NCBI RefSeq assembly: GCF_024679095.1 | Contig: NW_026111754.1 | Span: forward strand, 981,001-1,045,000 | Reading direction: 5' to 3' | Origin: Eriocheir sinensis | Taxonomy: Eukaryota > Arthropoda > Malacostraca > Decapoda > Varunidae | DNA: 64,000 nucleotides | In this document: positions 47,575 through 59,358 of the stretch, in pieces | Layout: each line of letters starts with the position of its first letter | Numbering within the stretch: position 1 is the first letter of the stretch | Made by a program: the position numbers and the translations under genes | Notes under the pieces: generated by a model | What the model was told of the DNA's origin: nothing | Seen by the model: only the letters and a program-made list of their open reading frames with translations | Database searches by the model: none

Positions 47575-50500
47575 AACAGAGGAGGCGTGGAAGACAGGAA
47601 GAGGTGGCGATGGGGGTGGCGTGCGAGGGACAGGACGAAGGTGGCGATGGGGAATTGTCGTGCGAGGGACAGGAGGATATGGCAGACCAAGGGGTGGCGT
47701 GCGATGGACAGGAAGAATTGGCGATGGGAGGTTGGCGTGCGAGGACAGGAAGAGGTGGTGGCGGGCGTGGCGTGCGAGGGACTTGGAAAGGAGGATGGTG
47801 GTGGCGGAGGTGCGAGGACAGGAGGAGGCGATGGCGGGGGTGGCGTGCGAGGACAGGAAGGAGGTGGCGATGGGGTGTGGCGACAGGGACGTAGGATATG
47901 GCGGGGTGGCGTGTGGGCGGGACAGGAGGAAGGCGGTGGCGAGGTGGTGGCGTGCGGGGACAGGAAGAGGTGGTGGCGGGGTGGCGTGCGAGGACAGGAA
48001 GGTGGCGAGGGGTGGCGTGCGATGGACAGGAGGAGGTGGTGTGGGGGGTGACGTGCGATGGACAGTATGAGGCGGTGGCGGGGGTGGCGATGCGAGGGAC
48101 AATAAAATTGGCGATTAGGTTTGCGTGCGATGGAGGAGGCGGTGGCGGGGTGGCGTGCGAGGGAAGGAAGAGGTGGCGGGATGGCCAAGTGTGCAAGGGG
48201 AAATAGGATATGGCGATGGGGTGGCGTGCGAGGACTGGAGGAGGTGGCGATGGGGGTGGCGTGCGAGGGACGGTGGCGGGGTGGCGAGGGACAGGAAGAG
48301 GTGGCGTGGCTTGCGAGGGAATGGGAAGAGGCGGCGATGGGGTGGCGTGCGAGGAAAGGAAGAAGTTGGGTTGGCGATGCGAGGGACGGAGGCGGTGGCG
48401 GGGTGGGTGGCGTGCGAGGGACAGGAAGAGGTGGTGATGGGGTGGCGATGCGAGGGACAGGAAGAGGCGGTGAATTGGGGTGGCGTGCGAGGACAGGAGG
48501 AGGTGGCGATGGGGATGGCGTGCGAGGGACAGGAAGAGGCGGTGGGGTGCGTAGGAAGGACAGGAAAGAGGTAGCGATGGGAATTGGCGTGCGAGGACAG
48601 GAAGAGGCGGTGGCGTGGGGTGGCGTGCGAGGGACAGGGACAGAAGAGGATGGCGAGGTACTGGGGCGGCGTGCGGAAGGGAAAGGGGAAGGGTGGCGCG
48701 CGAGGCGGAGGATATGGCGGGGTGGCGTGAGGGGACAGGAGGAGGGTGATGGGGTGGCGTGCGAGGGTGGCGTGCGGCGAGTGGTATGAGGACAGGAAGA
48801 GGCGGTGGCGGGGGGTGTCGATGCGGGACCGGGGAGGAGGCGGTGTGGGAGTTGGCGTGCGAGGACAGGAGGAGGCGGTGGGGTGGCGTGCGAGGGACAG
48901 GAAGAGGTGGCGGTGGCGGGTGGTGGTGTGGAGGACAGGAGGAGGCAGTGGGGGTGGCGTAGAGGACAGGAGGAGGTGGTGGCGGGGTGGCGTGGAGGGA
49001 CAGAGGAGGTGGCGGGGTGGCGATGCAAAGGGACAAGAGGAGGGTGCGGCGAGTGGTGGCGACCGATGGACAGGAGGAGGCGGTGGCAGGGGGGTGTCGT
49101 GCAAGGAAGGAGGCGGTGGCAGGGGTTGGCGTGGAGGAACAGGAAGAGGTGGTGGCGGGTGGCGAAGTGCAAGGACAGAGGAGGAGGCGTGCGATGTGGG
49201 GGTGGCGTGGGTTTGCGATGCGATTGGACAGGAGAGGCGGTGGCGGGGTGAAAAGAGGTGGACAGAGGAGCTGATGAGGTGGGGATGGCGTTCGATGGTG
49301 GAAAGAGTCGGGTTGGCGTGCAAAGGCAGGTGGCGCGGAGGGGTGGCGTGCGAAGAGACGGCTGGGGGTGGCGTGTGCAGGGACAGGAAGAGAGCGGTGG
49401 TGGGGATGGCGATACGAGTACAAAAACGTGCGGTTGGGCGATGAACAGGACAGGATAAGTGGCGATGGGAAGAACAGGAGGCGTGGAGGGACAGGAGGCG
49501 GTATGGCAGTGGGGTGGCGTGGAGGAGCGAGGGACAGGAAGAGGTAGAATGGGGTGTAGTACGAGAGGGACAGGGAGGTGGTGGCGGGGATGGCGTGCGA
49601 GGGACAGGAGGAGGCAGGTGGCGGGGGTGGCGTGCGAGGACAGGAAGAGGCAGTGTGGCGATCTAGTGGAAAAAGGCGGCGGTGTGGAAGCGTAAGAGGA
49701 CAGGAAGATATGGTGTGGGGTATGCGTGGCGTTCGTGAATGATGGGGTGGCGTGCGAGGAGGCGGTGGCAGGGGTGGCGTGCGAGGTACAGGAAGAGGTG
49801 GTCGGGGTATGGCGAGGGACAAAGGAAGAGGCGGTGGCGGGGTGGCGTGCGAGGGACAGGAGGAGGTGGTGGCGGGGATGGCGATGCTTGAGAGGACAAG
49901 GAAGAGGTGGTGGCGGGGATGGTGGCGAGGACAGTGTGACAGGAAGAGGTGGTGGTGAAAGAGGGAGAAAAGAGGTGGATGGCGTGAAAGAGGACAGGAG
50001 AGAGGCGGTATGGGGTGGATCTGAGGAACAGGAAGAGGCGGTGCGGGGTGTGAGAGGACAGGAAGAGGCGGTGGCGGAGTGGGAGGTGTGGGGACAGGAA
50101 GAGGCAGGGTGGCGTAAGGAGGACAGTGGAGGATATGGCGATGGGGGGATTAGCGTGTGAGGAAAGGAAGAGGGGTGGGATGGTGTCGTGCCCGGGACAG
50201 GAAGCGGTGGCGATGATGGCGTGTGGGACAGGAATGACTGGAAAAAGGTGACGGTGTGGGATGGCGTGCGAGGACAGGAAGAGGGCGGTGGCGGTGATGG
50301 CGTGTGAGGGACAGGAAGAGGCGGCGATGGGATGGCGTGGCGAGGGACAGGAAGAAAGTGGTATGAGGTGGCGTTTGAGGGACATTTCCTGGATGGATTA
50401 AAAAGCCGGTGGCGGGGGTGGCATGTGAGGACAGGAAGAGGCGTCGGCGGGGATGGCGTAAGAGGGACAGAGAGGAGGTGGCGATGGGGTGGCGTGTGAG

Positions 50501-53500
50501 GGACAGTGGGTAAGGGATGGCGATGAGGAAGGGGTGGCGTGAAGAGGGGACAGGAGGAGGTGGCGATGGGGTGGCGTGCGAGGACAGGAAGAGGCGGTGG
50601 CAGGGGTAGGGAGGAGGCGGTGATGGCGTGCGAGGACAGCTGGAAGAAGGTGGGGGGATGGCGTGTGAGGGAAAGAGGAGGCGGTGGGGTGGCGTATGAG
50701 GGACAGGAGGAAGAAGGGATGGGGGTGGCGTGCGAGGGACAGGAAGAGGTGGTGGGGAATTGGGGTATGAGGGACAGGAGGAGGCAGTGGCGGGGGGTGG
50801 CGTAAGGAGGACAGGAAGAAGGTGGTGGCGATGGGGGTGGCGTGCGAGGGACAGAGGAGGCCGGTGGCAGGGGAGGCGTGTGAGGGACAGGAGAGGTGGT
50901 GGCGATGGGGGTGGCGTGCGAGGGACAGGAAGAGGCGGTGGCGAGGGGGTGGCGTGCGAGGGACAGGAGGCGGTGGTGGCGACAGGCAGCCGATGGGGGT
51001 GGCGTGTGAGGACAGGAAGAGGTGGCGGGGGTGGCGTGTGAGGGAAAGGAGGCAGTGGCAGGGGGATGGGGTGGGGGACAGGCGTAGGCAGTGACGGTGT
51101 GGGCGTGTGAAGGAAGAGGTGGCGGATGGGGTGGCGTGCAAGGACAGGGACAGGAAGAGGCGGCGATGATGGGTGAGGAGAAAGGCGGTGGCGTGGGAGA
51201 TGGGAAAGGACGGGATAGAAGAGGCAGGGGGGTGGCGTGCGAGGGACAGGAAGAAGTGGCGAAAGGGTGATGCGAGGACAGGAGGAAGTGGCGATGGGCG
51301 TGAAAAGGGACAGGAAGAAGGTGGCGATGGGGGATAGGATATGGCGATGGGGTGGCGAGTGGACAGAAGAGGTGGCGATGGCGGGTGGCGTGCGAGGGAC
51401 AGGAAGAATAACGATGGAGAATTGGCGATGCCGAGGTTGGCGAATGTGATGGGGTAGTGGGTGAGGGGACAGGTGGCGATGGGGGTGGTGCGAAGAAGGG
51501 CGATGCGGGGGACATGGCGGAGTGGCGTGGGACAGGAGGAGGTGGCGATGGGGATGGCGTGCGAGGGACGGAGGATAGAGGCGGCGATGGGATGGCGATG
51601 CGAGGGACAGGAAGAGGCGATGGGGTGGCGTGCGAGGGACAGGAAGAGGTGGCGATGGGATGGCGTGCGAGGGACAGGAAGATATGGCGATGGGGATGGC
51701 GTGCGAGGAGACAGGAAGAGGTGGCGATGGGGTGGCGTGCGAGGACAGGAAGAGGCGGTGGTGGGGGTGGCGTGCGAGGACGGTAAGAGGTGGCGATGGG
51801 GGTGGCGTGCGAGGGACAGGGAAGGCGGTGATGGGGTGGCGGAGGGACAGGAAGAGGTGGCGATGGGGTGGCGTAAACACGAGGGACGATGGGGGGAAGG
51901 GACAGAAACGGGTGTGGCGTGCGAGGGAAGGAAGAGGTGGCGATGGGGGTGGCGTGCGAGGACAGGGAGAAGGTGGTGATGGGGTGGCGTGAGGGACAGG
52001 AAGAGGTAGGGTGGCGGGGGCGATGCGAGGGACAAGGAAGAGGCGGTGGGGGTGGCGTGCGAGGGACAGGGAAGAGGCGGTGGCGGGGTGGCGTGCGAGG
52101 GACAGGAAGAGGTGGCGATGGGGTGGCGTGCGAGGGACAGGAAGAGGCGATGGGGGTGGCGTGTGAGGGACAGGAAGAGGTGGCGGGGGGTGGCGTGTGG
52201 GAAGAGGGACAGGAAGAGGTGGCGATGGGGTGGCGTGCGAGGGACAGGAAGAAGGGATGGGGTGGTGGAGGGACAGGTGGATGTGATGGGGTGGCGGTGA
52301 GGGACAGGAAGAGGCGATGGCGATGGGGTGGCGTGCGAGGGACAGGAAGAGGTGGCGATGGGGGTGGCGAGGATGGGATGAGTGGGGATGGCGTGCGAGG
52401 ACAGGAAGAGGCGGTGGCGGTGATGGGGGAGGGACAAGAGGAAGAGGAGGTGGCGAGTGGTGGCGTGCGATGGACAGGAAGAGGCGGTGGCGGGGTGTCG
52501 TGCGAGGGACAGGAGGTGGTGAGGGGTGGCGTGCGAGGGACAGGAGGAGGCGGTAGGGGGTGGCGGGTGAGGGACAGGAGGAGGCGGTGGCGGGGAGTGT
52601 GCGAGGGACAGGAGGAGGTGGCGGGGTGGCGTGCGAGGGACAGGAGGAGGTGGTGATGGGGGTGGCGTGCAAGGAACAGGAGGAGGTGACGGCTGGGTGG
52701 CGTGCAAGGGACAGGAGGAGGTGGCGGGGCTGGCGCGAGGGACAGGACGAAGTGGCGTGGGTGGCGTTCGAGGTAGGGAGGAGGCGGTGGCGTGGGTGGC
52801 GTGGGAGGGACAGGAGGAAGTGGCTGGGGGTGGCGTGAGGGACAAGAGGAGGATGTGGAGGGGTGTTGTGAGGGACAGTAGGTGGCGGTGGCGGGGTGGC
52901 GTGCGAGGGAATGGAAGAGGTGGTGGGGGTGGCGTGCGAGGACAGGAGGAGGCGGTGGTGGGGTGGCGTGCGAGCGACAGGAGGAGGCGGTGGCGGGTGT
53001 GGCGTGCGAGGGACAGGAAGAGGTGGCGGGGTGGCGTGCGAGGGACAGGAGGAGGCGGTGGCGTGGGTGGCGTGCGAGGGACAGGAGAGGCTGTGGCGGG
53101 GTGGCGTGCGAGGGACAGGAGGAGGCGATGGGGTGGCGTGCGAGGGACAGGAGGAGGTGGCGATGGGGTGGCGTGCGAGGGGGGTGGCGTGCGAGGGACA
53201 GGAAGAGGTGGCGATGGGGGTGGCGAGCGAGGGATAGGAGGATGGGGTGGCGCATTTGAGGTACAGGAGGAGGCGGTGGAGGGGGTTGCGTGCGAGGGAC
53301 AGGAAGAGGTGGCGATGGGGGTGGCGTGAGGGACAGGAAGAGGTGGCGTGGGGTGGCGTGCGAGGGACAGGAGGTGGGTGATGGGGTGGCGTGCAAGGGA
53401 CAGGAGGAGGTGGTGATGGGGTGGTGCGAGGGACAGGAGGAGGGGGGGGTGGGGGTGGCGTGCGAGGGACAGGAGGAGGCGGTGGCGGGGGTGGCGTGCG

Positions 53501-56500
53501 AGGGACAGGAGGAGGTGGCGATGGGGGTGGCGTGCGAGGGACAGGAAGAGGTGGCGATGGGGGTGGCGTGCAAGGGACAGGAAGAGGTGGCGATTGGCGT
53601 GCGAGGACAGGAAGGGTGGCAGTGGCAGGGTGACGTGCGAGGACAGGAGGAGGTGGTGGTGGGGTGTGCGAGGGACAGGAAGAGGTGGCGGGGTTGGCGT
53701 GTGGAGGGACAGGAGGAGGCGGTGGTGGGGTGGCGTGCGAGGACAGGAAGAGGCGGTATGGGGTTGGCGTGAAAGGGACAGGAAGAGGTGGCGATGGGGG
53801 TGGCGTGCGAGGGACAGGAAGAGGTGGCGATGGGGGTGGCGTGCGAGGGACATGAGGAGGCGGTGGCGGGGCTGGCGTGCGATGGGCAGGAGGAGGCGGT
53901 GGCGGGGGTGGCGTGCGATGGACAGGAGGAGGCGGTGGCGGGGGTGGCGTGCGAGGGACAGGAAGAGGTGGCGATGGGGGTTGCGTGCGAGGGACAGGAA
54001 GAGGTGGCGATGGGGGTGGCGTGCGAGGGACAGGAAGAGGTGGCGATGGGGGTGGCGTGAGGGACAGGAAGAGGCGATGATGGGGTGGGGTGCGAGGGTC
54101 AGGAAGAGGTGGCGATGGGGGTGGCGTGCGAGGGACAGGAAGAGGTTGCGATGGAGTGGCGTGCGAGGGACAGGAGGAGAGGTGATGGGGTGGCGTGAGG
54201 GACAGGAGGATATGGCGATGGGGTGGCGTGCGAGGGACAGGAAGAGGTGATGGGGGTGGGGTGCGAGGGACAGGAAGAGGTGTCCATGGGGGTGGCGTGC
54301 GAGGGACAGGAGGATATGGCGATGGGGGTGGCGTGCGAGGAACAGGAGGAGGCGATGGGGGGTGGCGTGAGGGACAGGAGGAGAGGTGGATGGGTGGCGT
54401 GCGAGGGACAGGGAGGAGGCGATGGGGGTGGCGTGCGAGGGACAGAGGAAGAGGTGGCGATGGGGTGGCGTGCGAGGGACAGGAAGAGGTGGCGATGGGG
54501 GTGGCGATGCGAGGGACAGGAAGAGGTGGCGATGGGTGGCGTGAGGGACAGGAAGAGTGGCGATGGGGGTGGCGTGCGACGGACAGGAGGAGGTGGCGGG
54601 GGAGGCGTGTGAGGGACAGGAGGATTTCGCGATAGGGGTTACGTGCGAGGGACAGGAAGAGGTGGCGATGAGGGTGGCGTGCGAGGGACAGGAAGAGGTG
54701 GCGATGGGGATGGCGTGCGAGAGGGACAGGAAGAGGTGGCGATGGGTGGTGCGAGGGACAGGAGGAGGCGATGGGGTGGCGTGCGAGGGACAGGAAGAGG
54801 CGATGGGGGTGGCGTGCGGAGGGACAGGAAGAGGTGGCGATGGGGTGGCGTGCGAGGGACAGGAAGAGGTGGCGAAGGGGTGGGGTGCGAGGGACAGGAA
54901 GAGGAGGCGATGGGGGTGGCGTGCGAGGGACAGGAAGAGGTGGCGTGGGTGGCGTGCGAGGGACAGGAAGAGGTGGCGATGGGGTGTGGCGTGCGAGGGA
55001 CAGGAGAAGGTGGCGTGGGGGGTGGCGTGCAGGGACAGGAAGAGGTGGCGATGGGTGGCGTGCGAGGGACAGGAAGAGGAGGTGGCGATGGGGGTGGCGT
55101 GCGGGTTACAGAAAGAGGTGGAGATGGGGTGGCGTGAGGGACAGGAAGAGGTGGCGATGGGGTGGCGTGCGAGGGACAGGAAGAGGTGGCGATGGGGTGG
55201 CGTGCGAGGGACAGGAGGAGGCGATGGGGTGGCGTGCAGGGACAGGAAGAGGTGGCGATGGGGGTGGCGTGCGAGGGACAGGAAGAGGCGATGGGGGTGG
55301 CGTGCGAAGGACAGGAAGAGGTGGCGATGGGGTGGCGTGCGAGGGACAGGAAGAGGTGGAAGGATGGGGTGGCGTGCGAGGGACAGGAGAATATGGCGAT
55401 TGGGGTGGCGTGCGAGGGACAGGAAGACGTGGCGATGGGGATGGCGTGCGAGGGACAGGAAGAGGTGGCGATGGGGATGGCGTGCGAGGGACAGGAAGAG
55501 GTGGCGATGGGGGTGGCGTGCGAGGGACAGGAGGATATGGCGATGGGGATGGCGTGCGAGGGACAGGAAGAGGTGGCGATGGGGGTGGCGTGCGTGGGAC
55601 AGGAAGAGGTGGCGATGGGGGTGGCGTGCGTGGGACAGGAAGAGGTAGCGATGGGGGTGGCGTGCGAGGGACAGGAGGATATGGCGATGGGGATGGGGTG
55701 CGAGGGACAGGAAGAGGTGGCGATGGGGGTGGCGTGCGTGGGACAGGAAGAGGTGGCGATGGGGGTGGCGTGCGTGGGACAGGAAGAGGTGGCGATGGGG
55801 GTGGCGTGCGAGGGACAGGAGGATATGGCGATGGGGATGGCGTGCGAGGGACAGGAAGAGGTGGCGATGGGGATGGCGTGCGAGGGACAGGAAGAGGTGG
55901 CGATGGGGATGGCGTGCGAGGGACAGGAAGAGGTGGCGATGGGGGTGGCGTGCAAGGGACAGGAAGAGGTGGCGATGGGGATGGCGTGCGAGGGATAGGA
56001 GGATATGGCGATGGGGGTGGCGTGCGTGGGACAGGAAGAGGTGGCGATGGGGGTGGCGTGCGAGGGACAGGAGGATATGGCGATGGGGGTGGCGTGCGAG
56101 GGACAGGAAGAGGTGGCGATGGGGGTGGCGTGCGAGGGACAGGAAGAGGTGGCGATGGGGGTGGCGTGCGAGGGACAGGAGGATATGGCGATGGGGGTGG
56201 CGTGCGAGGGACAGGAAGAGGTGGCGATGGGGATGGCGTGCGAGGGACAGGAAGAGGTGGCGTGCGAGGGACAGGAAGAGGCGGCGATGGGGGTGGCGTG
56301 CGAGGGACAGGAGGATATGGCGATGGGGATGGCGTGCGAGGGACAGGAAGAGGTGGCGATGGGGGTGGCGTGCGTGGGACAGGAAGAGGTGGCGATGGGG
56401 GTGGCGTGCGTGGGACAGGAAGAGGTACCGATTGGGGTGGCGTGCGAGGGACAGGAGGATATGGCGATGGGGATGGCGTGCGAGGGACAGGAAGAGGTGG

Positions 56501-56836
56501 CGATGGGGGTGGCGTGCGTGGGACAGGAAGAGGTGGCGATGGGGGTGGCGTGCGAGGGACAGGAAGAGGTGGCGATGGGGGTGGCGTGCGAGGGACAGGA
56601 AGAGGTGGCGATGGGGGTGGCGTGCGAGGGACAGGAAGAGGTGGCGATGGGGGTGGCGTGCGAGGGACAGGAAGAGGTGGCGATGGGGGTGGCGTGCGAG
56701 GGACAGGAAGAGGTGGCGATGGGGGTGGCGTGCGAGGGACAGGAAGAGGTGGCGATGGGTGTGGCGTGCGAAGGACAGGAGGATATGGGGATGGGGGTGG
56801 CGTGCTGCGGCGAGTGGTGGCGTGCGATGGACAAGT
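47575..56836 (+). repeat. G-rich 36-bp minisatellite, block 2
   Basis: Same family and orientation as block 1, consensus here GGCGTGCGAGGGACAGGAAG plus AGGTGGCGATGGGGGT. From about 47600 to 54000 units vary in length by one or two bases, mainly in G-runs, so no frame stays open for long on +. From about 55390 to 56800 units are nearly uniform at 36 bp and variants recur in blocks; the GAGGATATGG variant recurs every 144 bp at 55531, 55675 and 55819. Very long Pro/Ser/His-rich frames on the - strand are compositional. Confidence 0.95.
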
Positions 56837-56941
56837 AATGCACAGGGCACCAGTACAGGTGCATAACACGGATATTTGTGTTGGCTGCTGGGGGAACTGG
56901 GGCGCCGAGTGTGTAGGGAAGGGAAATGAATAGGTGTACTA
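56837..56941. other. Short junction between minisatellite and LINE fragment
   Basis: Unique-looking 105 bp with no recognisable feature. Confidence 0.5.
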
Positions 56942-57373
56942 CTAGTTAGTCTTGGTGTGTTGTGACAAGTGTGTGTGTATTTGTTTTCTGAATGAGTCTA
57001 TTGTACCGCAGTCTGAAGTCTGTAGGGGGAGGCTGTTCCAGTCACGTGTGGTGCGTGGAAAGTATGAGTCCGTACATGTGTCCGTGTTTGTGTGATACGT
57101 TTTGTATTTTTGGCTGAGTGTGTTACGAGTACGCTGACTGTTTGCGTCCTGTAAGTATGTGTGTGGGTCAATGTCAATGTAAGTGTATGTGATCTTGTAC
57201 AGAATTTTAAGTGTGTACTTGTCTACACATATGAAGAGGTTACATATTAATCTGTTATTTGATCTGTGTTTTGATGCCTGGTGTTCAAGTTCATTGTTTA
57301 TAATGAACCGAGCCACCTTGGTGTTGATTAGTGCTAACTTATAAATGTTTTTGTGTGTGTGTAAGGATCCCAC
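56942..57373 (-). pseudogene. C-terminal fragment of a non-LTR reverse transcriptase
   Basis: An open frame of 143 codons. It contains VARFIINNELEHQASKHRSN and, near the end, SYFPRTTRDWNSLPLQT followed by SFRKQIHTHL and a stop at 56942. The order RRAARFI-like segment, then FPRT..WNSLP, then a short FK helix is typical of the tail of jockey- or CR1-type ORF2 proteins. The catalytic part is absent. It differs from the other LINE tails in this window, so it represents another family. Confidence 0.72.
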
Positions 57374-57554
57374 ACCGTGGAACAGGATGCTAGTGTTGGT
57401 CTCACAAGTGTGTTGTTCATCAGCGCTTATTTGTCTCTGGCCCTTAAGCCTGCGTCAAGTGAGAACCTATTACCCTGGGACACAGGCAAGTATCTAATGT
57501 CTAAGTTAAAAGTGTTTGCTTTCCCAGAAAACCCATTTATCCATCAGCCTGATA

Positions 57555-57690
57555 GGGTATCAGGACACCTCTCCTCCCTCTTTCGGCCACCTCTTTTAAT
57601 TATTTTTTGGGAGCAGCGAGTAGTGGGCTTTTTTTATTATTGTTTTCTTTTTTGGTGCCCTTGAGCTGCCTTCTTTGTTGTAAAAAAGGG
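57555..57690 (+). mobile_element. LINE 3' end, same family as 30273-31582
   Basis: The sequence has ATCAGGACACCTCTCCTCCC, GGCCACCTCTTTT, AGCAGCGAGTAGTGGGC and GCCCTTGAGCTGCCTTCTTT before an AAAAAA run at 57682. These match, in order and spacing, the reverse complement of 30273-30420. Only about 135 bp is present, a strongly 5'-truncated insert. Confidence 0.85.
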
Positions 57691-57699
57691 AAGATGAAC

Positions 57700-58093
57700 A
57701 GGTGGTGTGCCATTTGCTTAGGCTGGGCGTATGAATTTTAGAGTAAAAGAGTCGACATTAAGATGGTACAGCAAGACACAGAAGCTAGAGGGAGTAGACT
57801 GGCATGTAGGAGACTGGGGGAGCAAGCTGATGTTTAAAGCAAGAACGAGAACCCCGCAGCTAAATGGCAGGAATAGGGAAGGGGGAGACCAGAACTGTAG
57901 CTGTAGGACAGGGGAGAAAGAATTAGTGGAACACCTAATAGTAGAATGCAGCAACTATGAGAGGCAGAGAGGGGCGTTATTAGTAGCACCAGGGAGGAGT
58001 GGGCTAAGAGGCTAGAGGAGGACAACGGGGCCATCGCACGGTACGTGTTGGATGGAGATGCAGTGCTGGGAAAAAAGGGCACAAATGCTTGAA
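57700..58093 (+). pseudogene. C-terminal zinc-finger end of a non-LTR RT (zf-RVT-like), frameshifted
   Basis: The frame from 57731 reads STLRWYSKTQKLEG, then KLMFKARTRTPQLNGRNRE, then CSCRTGEKELVEHLIVEC and NYERQR. A Cys-Cys-His-Cys set (residues 56, 58, 68, 73) followed by an Arg-rich turn is typical of the zinc finger at the end of many LINE ORF2 proteins, although here the first pair is C-x-C and not C-x2-C. A frameshift near 57985 leads to EEWAKRLEEDNGAIARYVLD and a stop at about 58093. The catalytic RT part is missing. Confidence 0.65.
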
Positions 58094-58549
58094 TAAGCGC
58101 ACGGATAAGCAATGTCAGTAAGTTATTCCAGCAACAAACTGAAAAGTAAAGTGTGATAGTATATTGCAGTGAAGAAAAATTAAGCTACACAGCACAATTG
58201 TAAGGAAAAGTGTGTGAATAAACAGGAGAGACGCCCGAGAGGAGGAGGACAGGCCAAAAGAAGAAGAGGAAGAATGTTTGTTTACATATCCGCCTAAATG
58301 CGTTCCATTTACGGCGCGAAAACCCGGACCTGGGTCTGGGTATATCCCCGAACCTGGTTCCGGGTTTTGTGTCAAATGGAAGATGCAATAAGTGTTTAGA
58401 AGTCCTCGCCAGCACTCCCAAGTTAATACCAAAGTTAATAGTAGGTATTAGGCTAATAGTTGTTGAGGATACACTTTGAGAGTGAGGTTAATACTAAAGT
58501 CGAAAGTTAATACCAAGTTTAATATTAATAGTTGTCGAGGATACGGGCC
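58094..58549. other. Spacer with a palindrome and short duplications
   Basis: No gene seen. It contains the 79-bp inverted repeat at 58303-58381 and two related copies of AGTTAATACCAA...GAGGATAC (about 58421-58472 and 58502-58541). Confidence 0.5.
58303..58381. repeat. 79-bp imperfect palindrome
   Basis: Arms: TTCCATTT (58303-58310) with AAATGGAA (58374-58381), and GAAAACCCGGA with TCCGGGTTTTG, centred on TATA at about 58342. The inner part (CCTGGGTCTGGG / CCCCGAACCTGG) pairs less well. It could be a tiny foldback element or a hairpin-forming end of the adjacent LINE remnant. Confidence 0.75.
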
Positions 58550-58715
58550 CAGGATGGTCAGTGAAAGAGGATGAAAGCCAAAGCTGGTGGTGAACATTGA
58601 AATCTCCTAGGATGGAGATTTCAGCGAAGGGAGAGTGGGTCAAGATGTGGTCCACTTTAGAATTCAAATAGTCAAAGAATTTTACATAGTTGGTCTGTTG
58701 AAAAAGATGTGTCCT
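58550..58715 (-). pseudogene. LINE endonuclease fragment
   Basis: The - strand frame reads NYVKFFDYLNSKVDHILTHS, then ISILGDFNVHHQLWL and SFTDHPG. GDFNVHH with a following WL...TDHPG is the catalytic block of the endonuclease/exonuclease/phosphatase fold found in LINE ORF2. Only about 55 codons remain. It abuts the Penelope-like RT at about 58715, so two elements are joined here. Confidence 0.72.
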
Positions 58716-59358
58716 CACAGTGCATCATGGTGTCCAGAAATGGGAGCTTTTTATTTTGTTCTATTTCATGCGTGAAGTTTAAGCAGGAGTCGTTCTTGAA
58801 TTCGGTGATTAACTCGTTGATGTGGCTCATGGTGTCAACGCTGATGAAGATGTCATCGACGTACCTCGCGTAGATTTGTGGTTTGAGTTGAGGGTGGCGT
58901 GCAAATAGCCTTTCTTCGTTGGACCCCATGTAGAAGTTGGCGAAGAGGACGCCGAGGGGTGATCCCATGGCCACACCGTCTCACTGCACGTACACCTTGC
59001 CGTCGGGTCCGTAAAATGGTACTTCATTAGTACATGCTTGTAGAAGGAGGCGTAGCGAGGCTTCGGGAATGTTGAGTGGCTCTTCGTCTTCTAAGTGGTA
59101 GATGCGTTGACAGATGAGATCTATGGTTTCGTCGACCGGTACGTTGGTGAAGAGTGATTCAACGTCCATGGATGCCATGATGTTGGAGGGACGGGTAGTC
59201 TTCAGGAGATCGAGGAACTCTGTTGTGGACCTCAAACTGAAGGAGGCTGGTGTGAATGGTGTGATGAGTTCGTTGAGGTGCTTGGCGAGTTTGTAAGTAA
59301 CTGATGGTGTCTGGCTGATAATGGGACGTAGGGGGTGGCCCTCCTTGTGGGTCTTGAC
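58716..59358 (-). pseudogene. Penelope-like reverse transcriptase, 3' part
   Basis: Reading on the - strand from the LTR junction: VKTHKEGHPLRPIISQTP, then YKLAKHLNELI, SMDVESLFTNVPVDETID, VPFYGPDGKVYVQ, an in-frame TGA at 58981-58983, then DGVAMGSPLGVLFANFYMG, the catalytic RYVDDIF (YVDD at 58852-58863), FKNDSCLNFTHEIEQ and LPFLD. This series is characteristic of Penelope-like RTs. The sequence stops at about 58716, so the GIY-YIG endonuclease usually found at the C terminus is missing. The other part of the gene lies across the LTR element at 63740-64000. Confidence 0.9.
59355..59358. repeat. Target-site duplication TGAC, left
   Basis: TGAC immediately before the left LTR; the second copy immediately follows the right LTR (63740-63743). 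A 4-bp duplication fits LTR retrotransposon integration. Confidence 0.85.

Noticed and set aside
45312..53573. A 2,753-codon open frame on the - strand, rich in Pro, Ser, His and Leu
   Set aside because: It runs through the GAA/GAC tract and both minisatellites, has no domain, and similar long frames exist in other phases. Low stop-codon content of the repeats explains it.
57377..57664. A 95-codon + strand frame upstream of the LINE tail
   Set aside because: Its last third is the LINE 3' UTR, and the first part has no recognisable motif.
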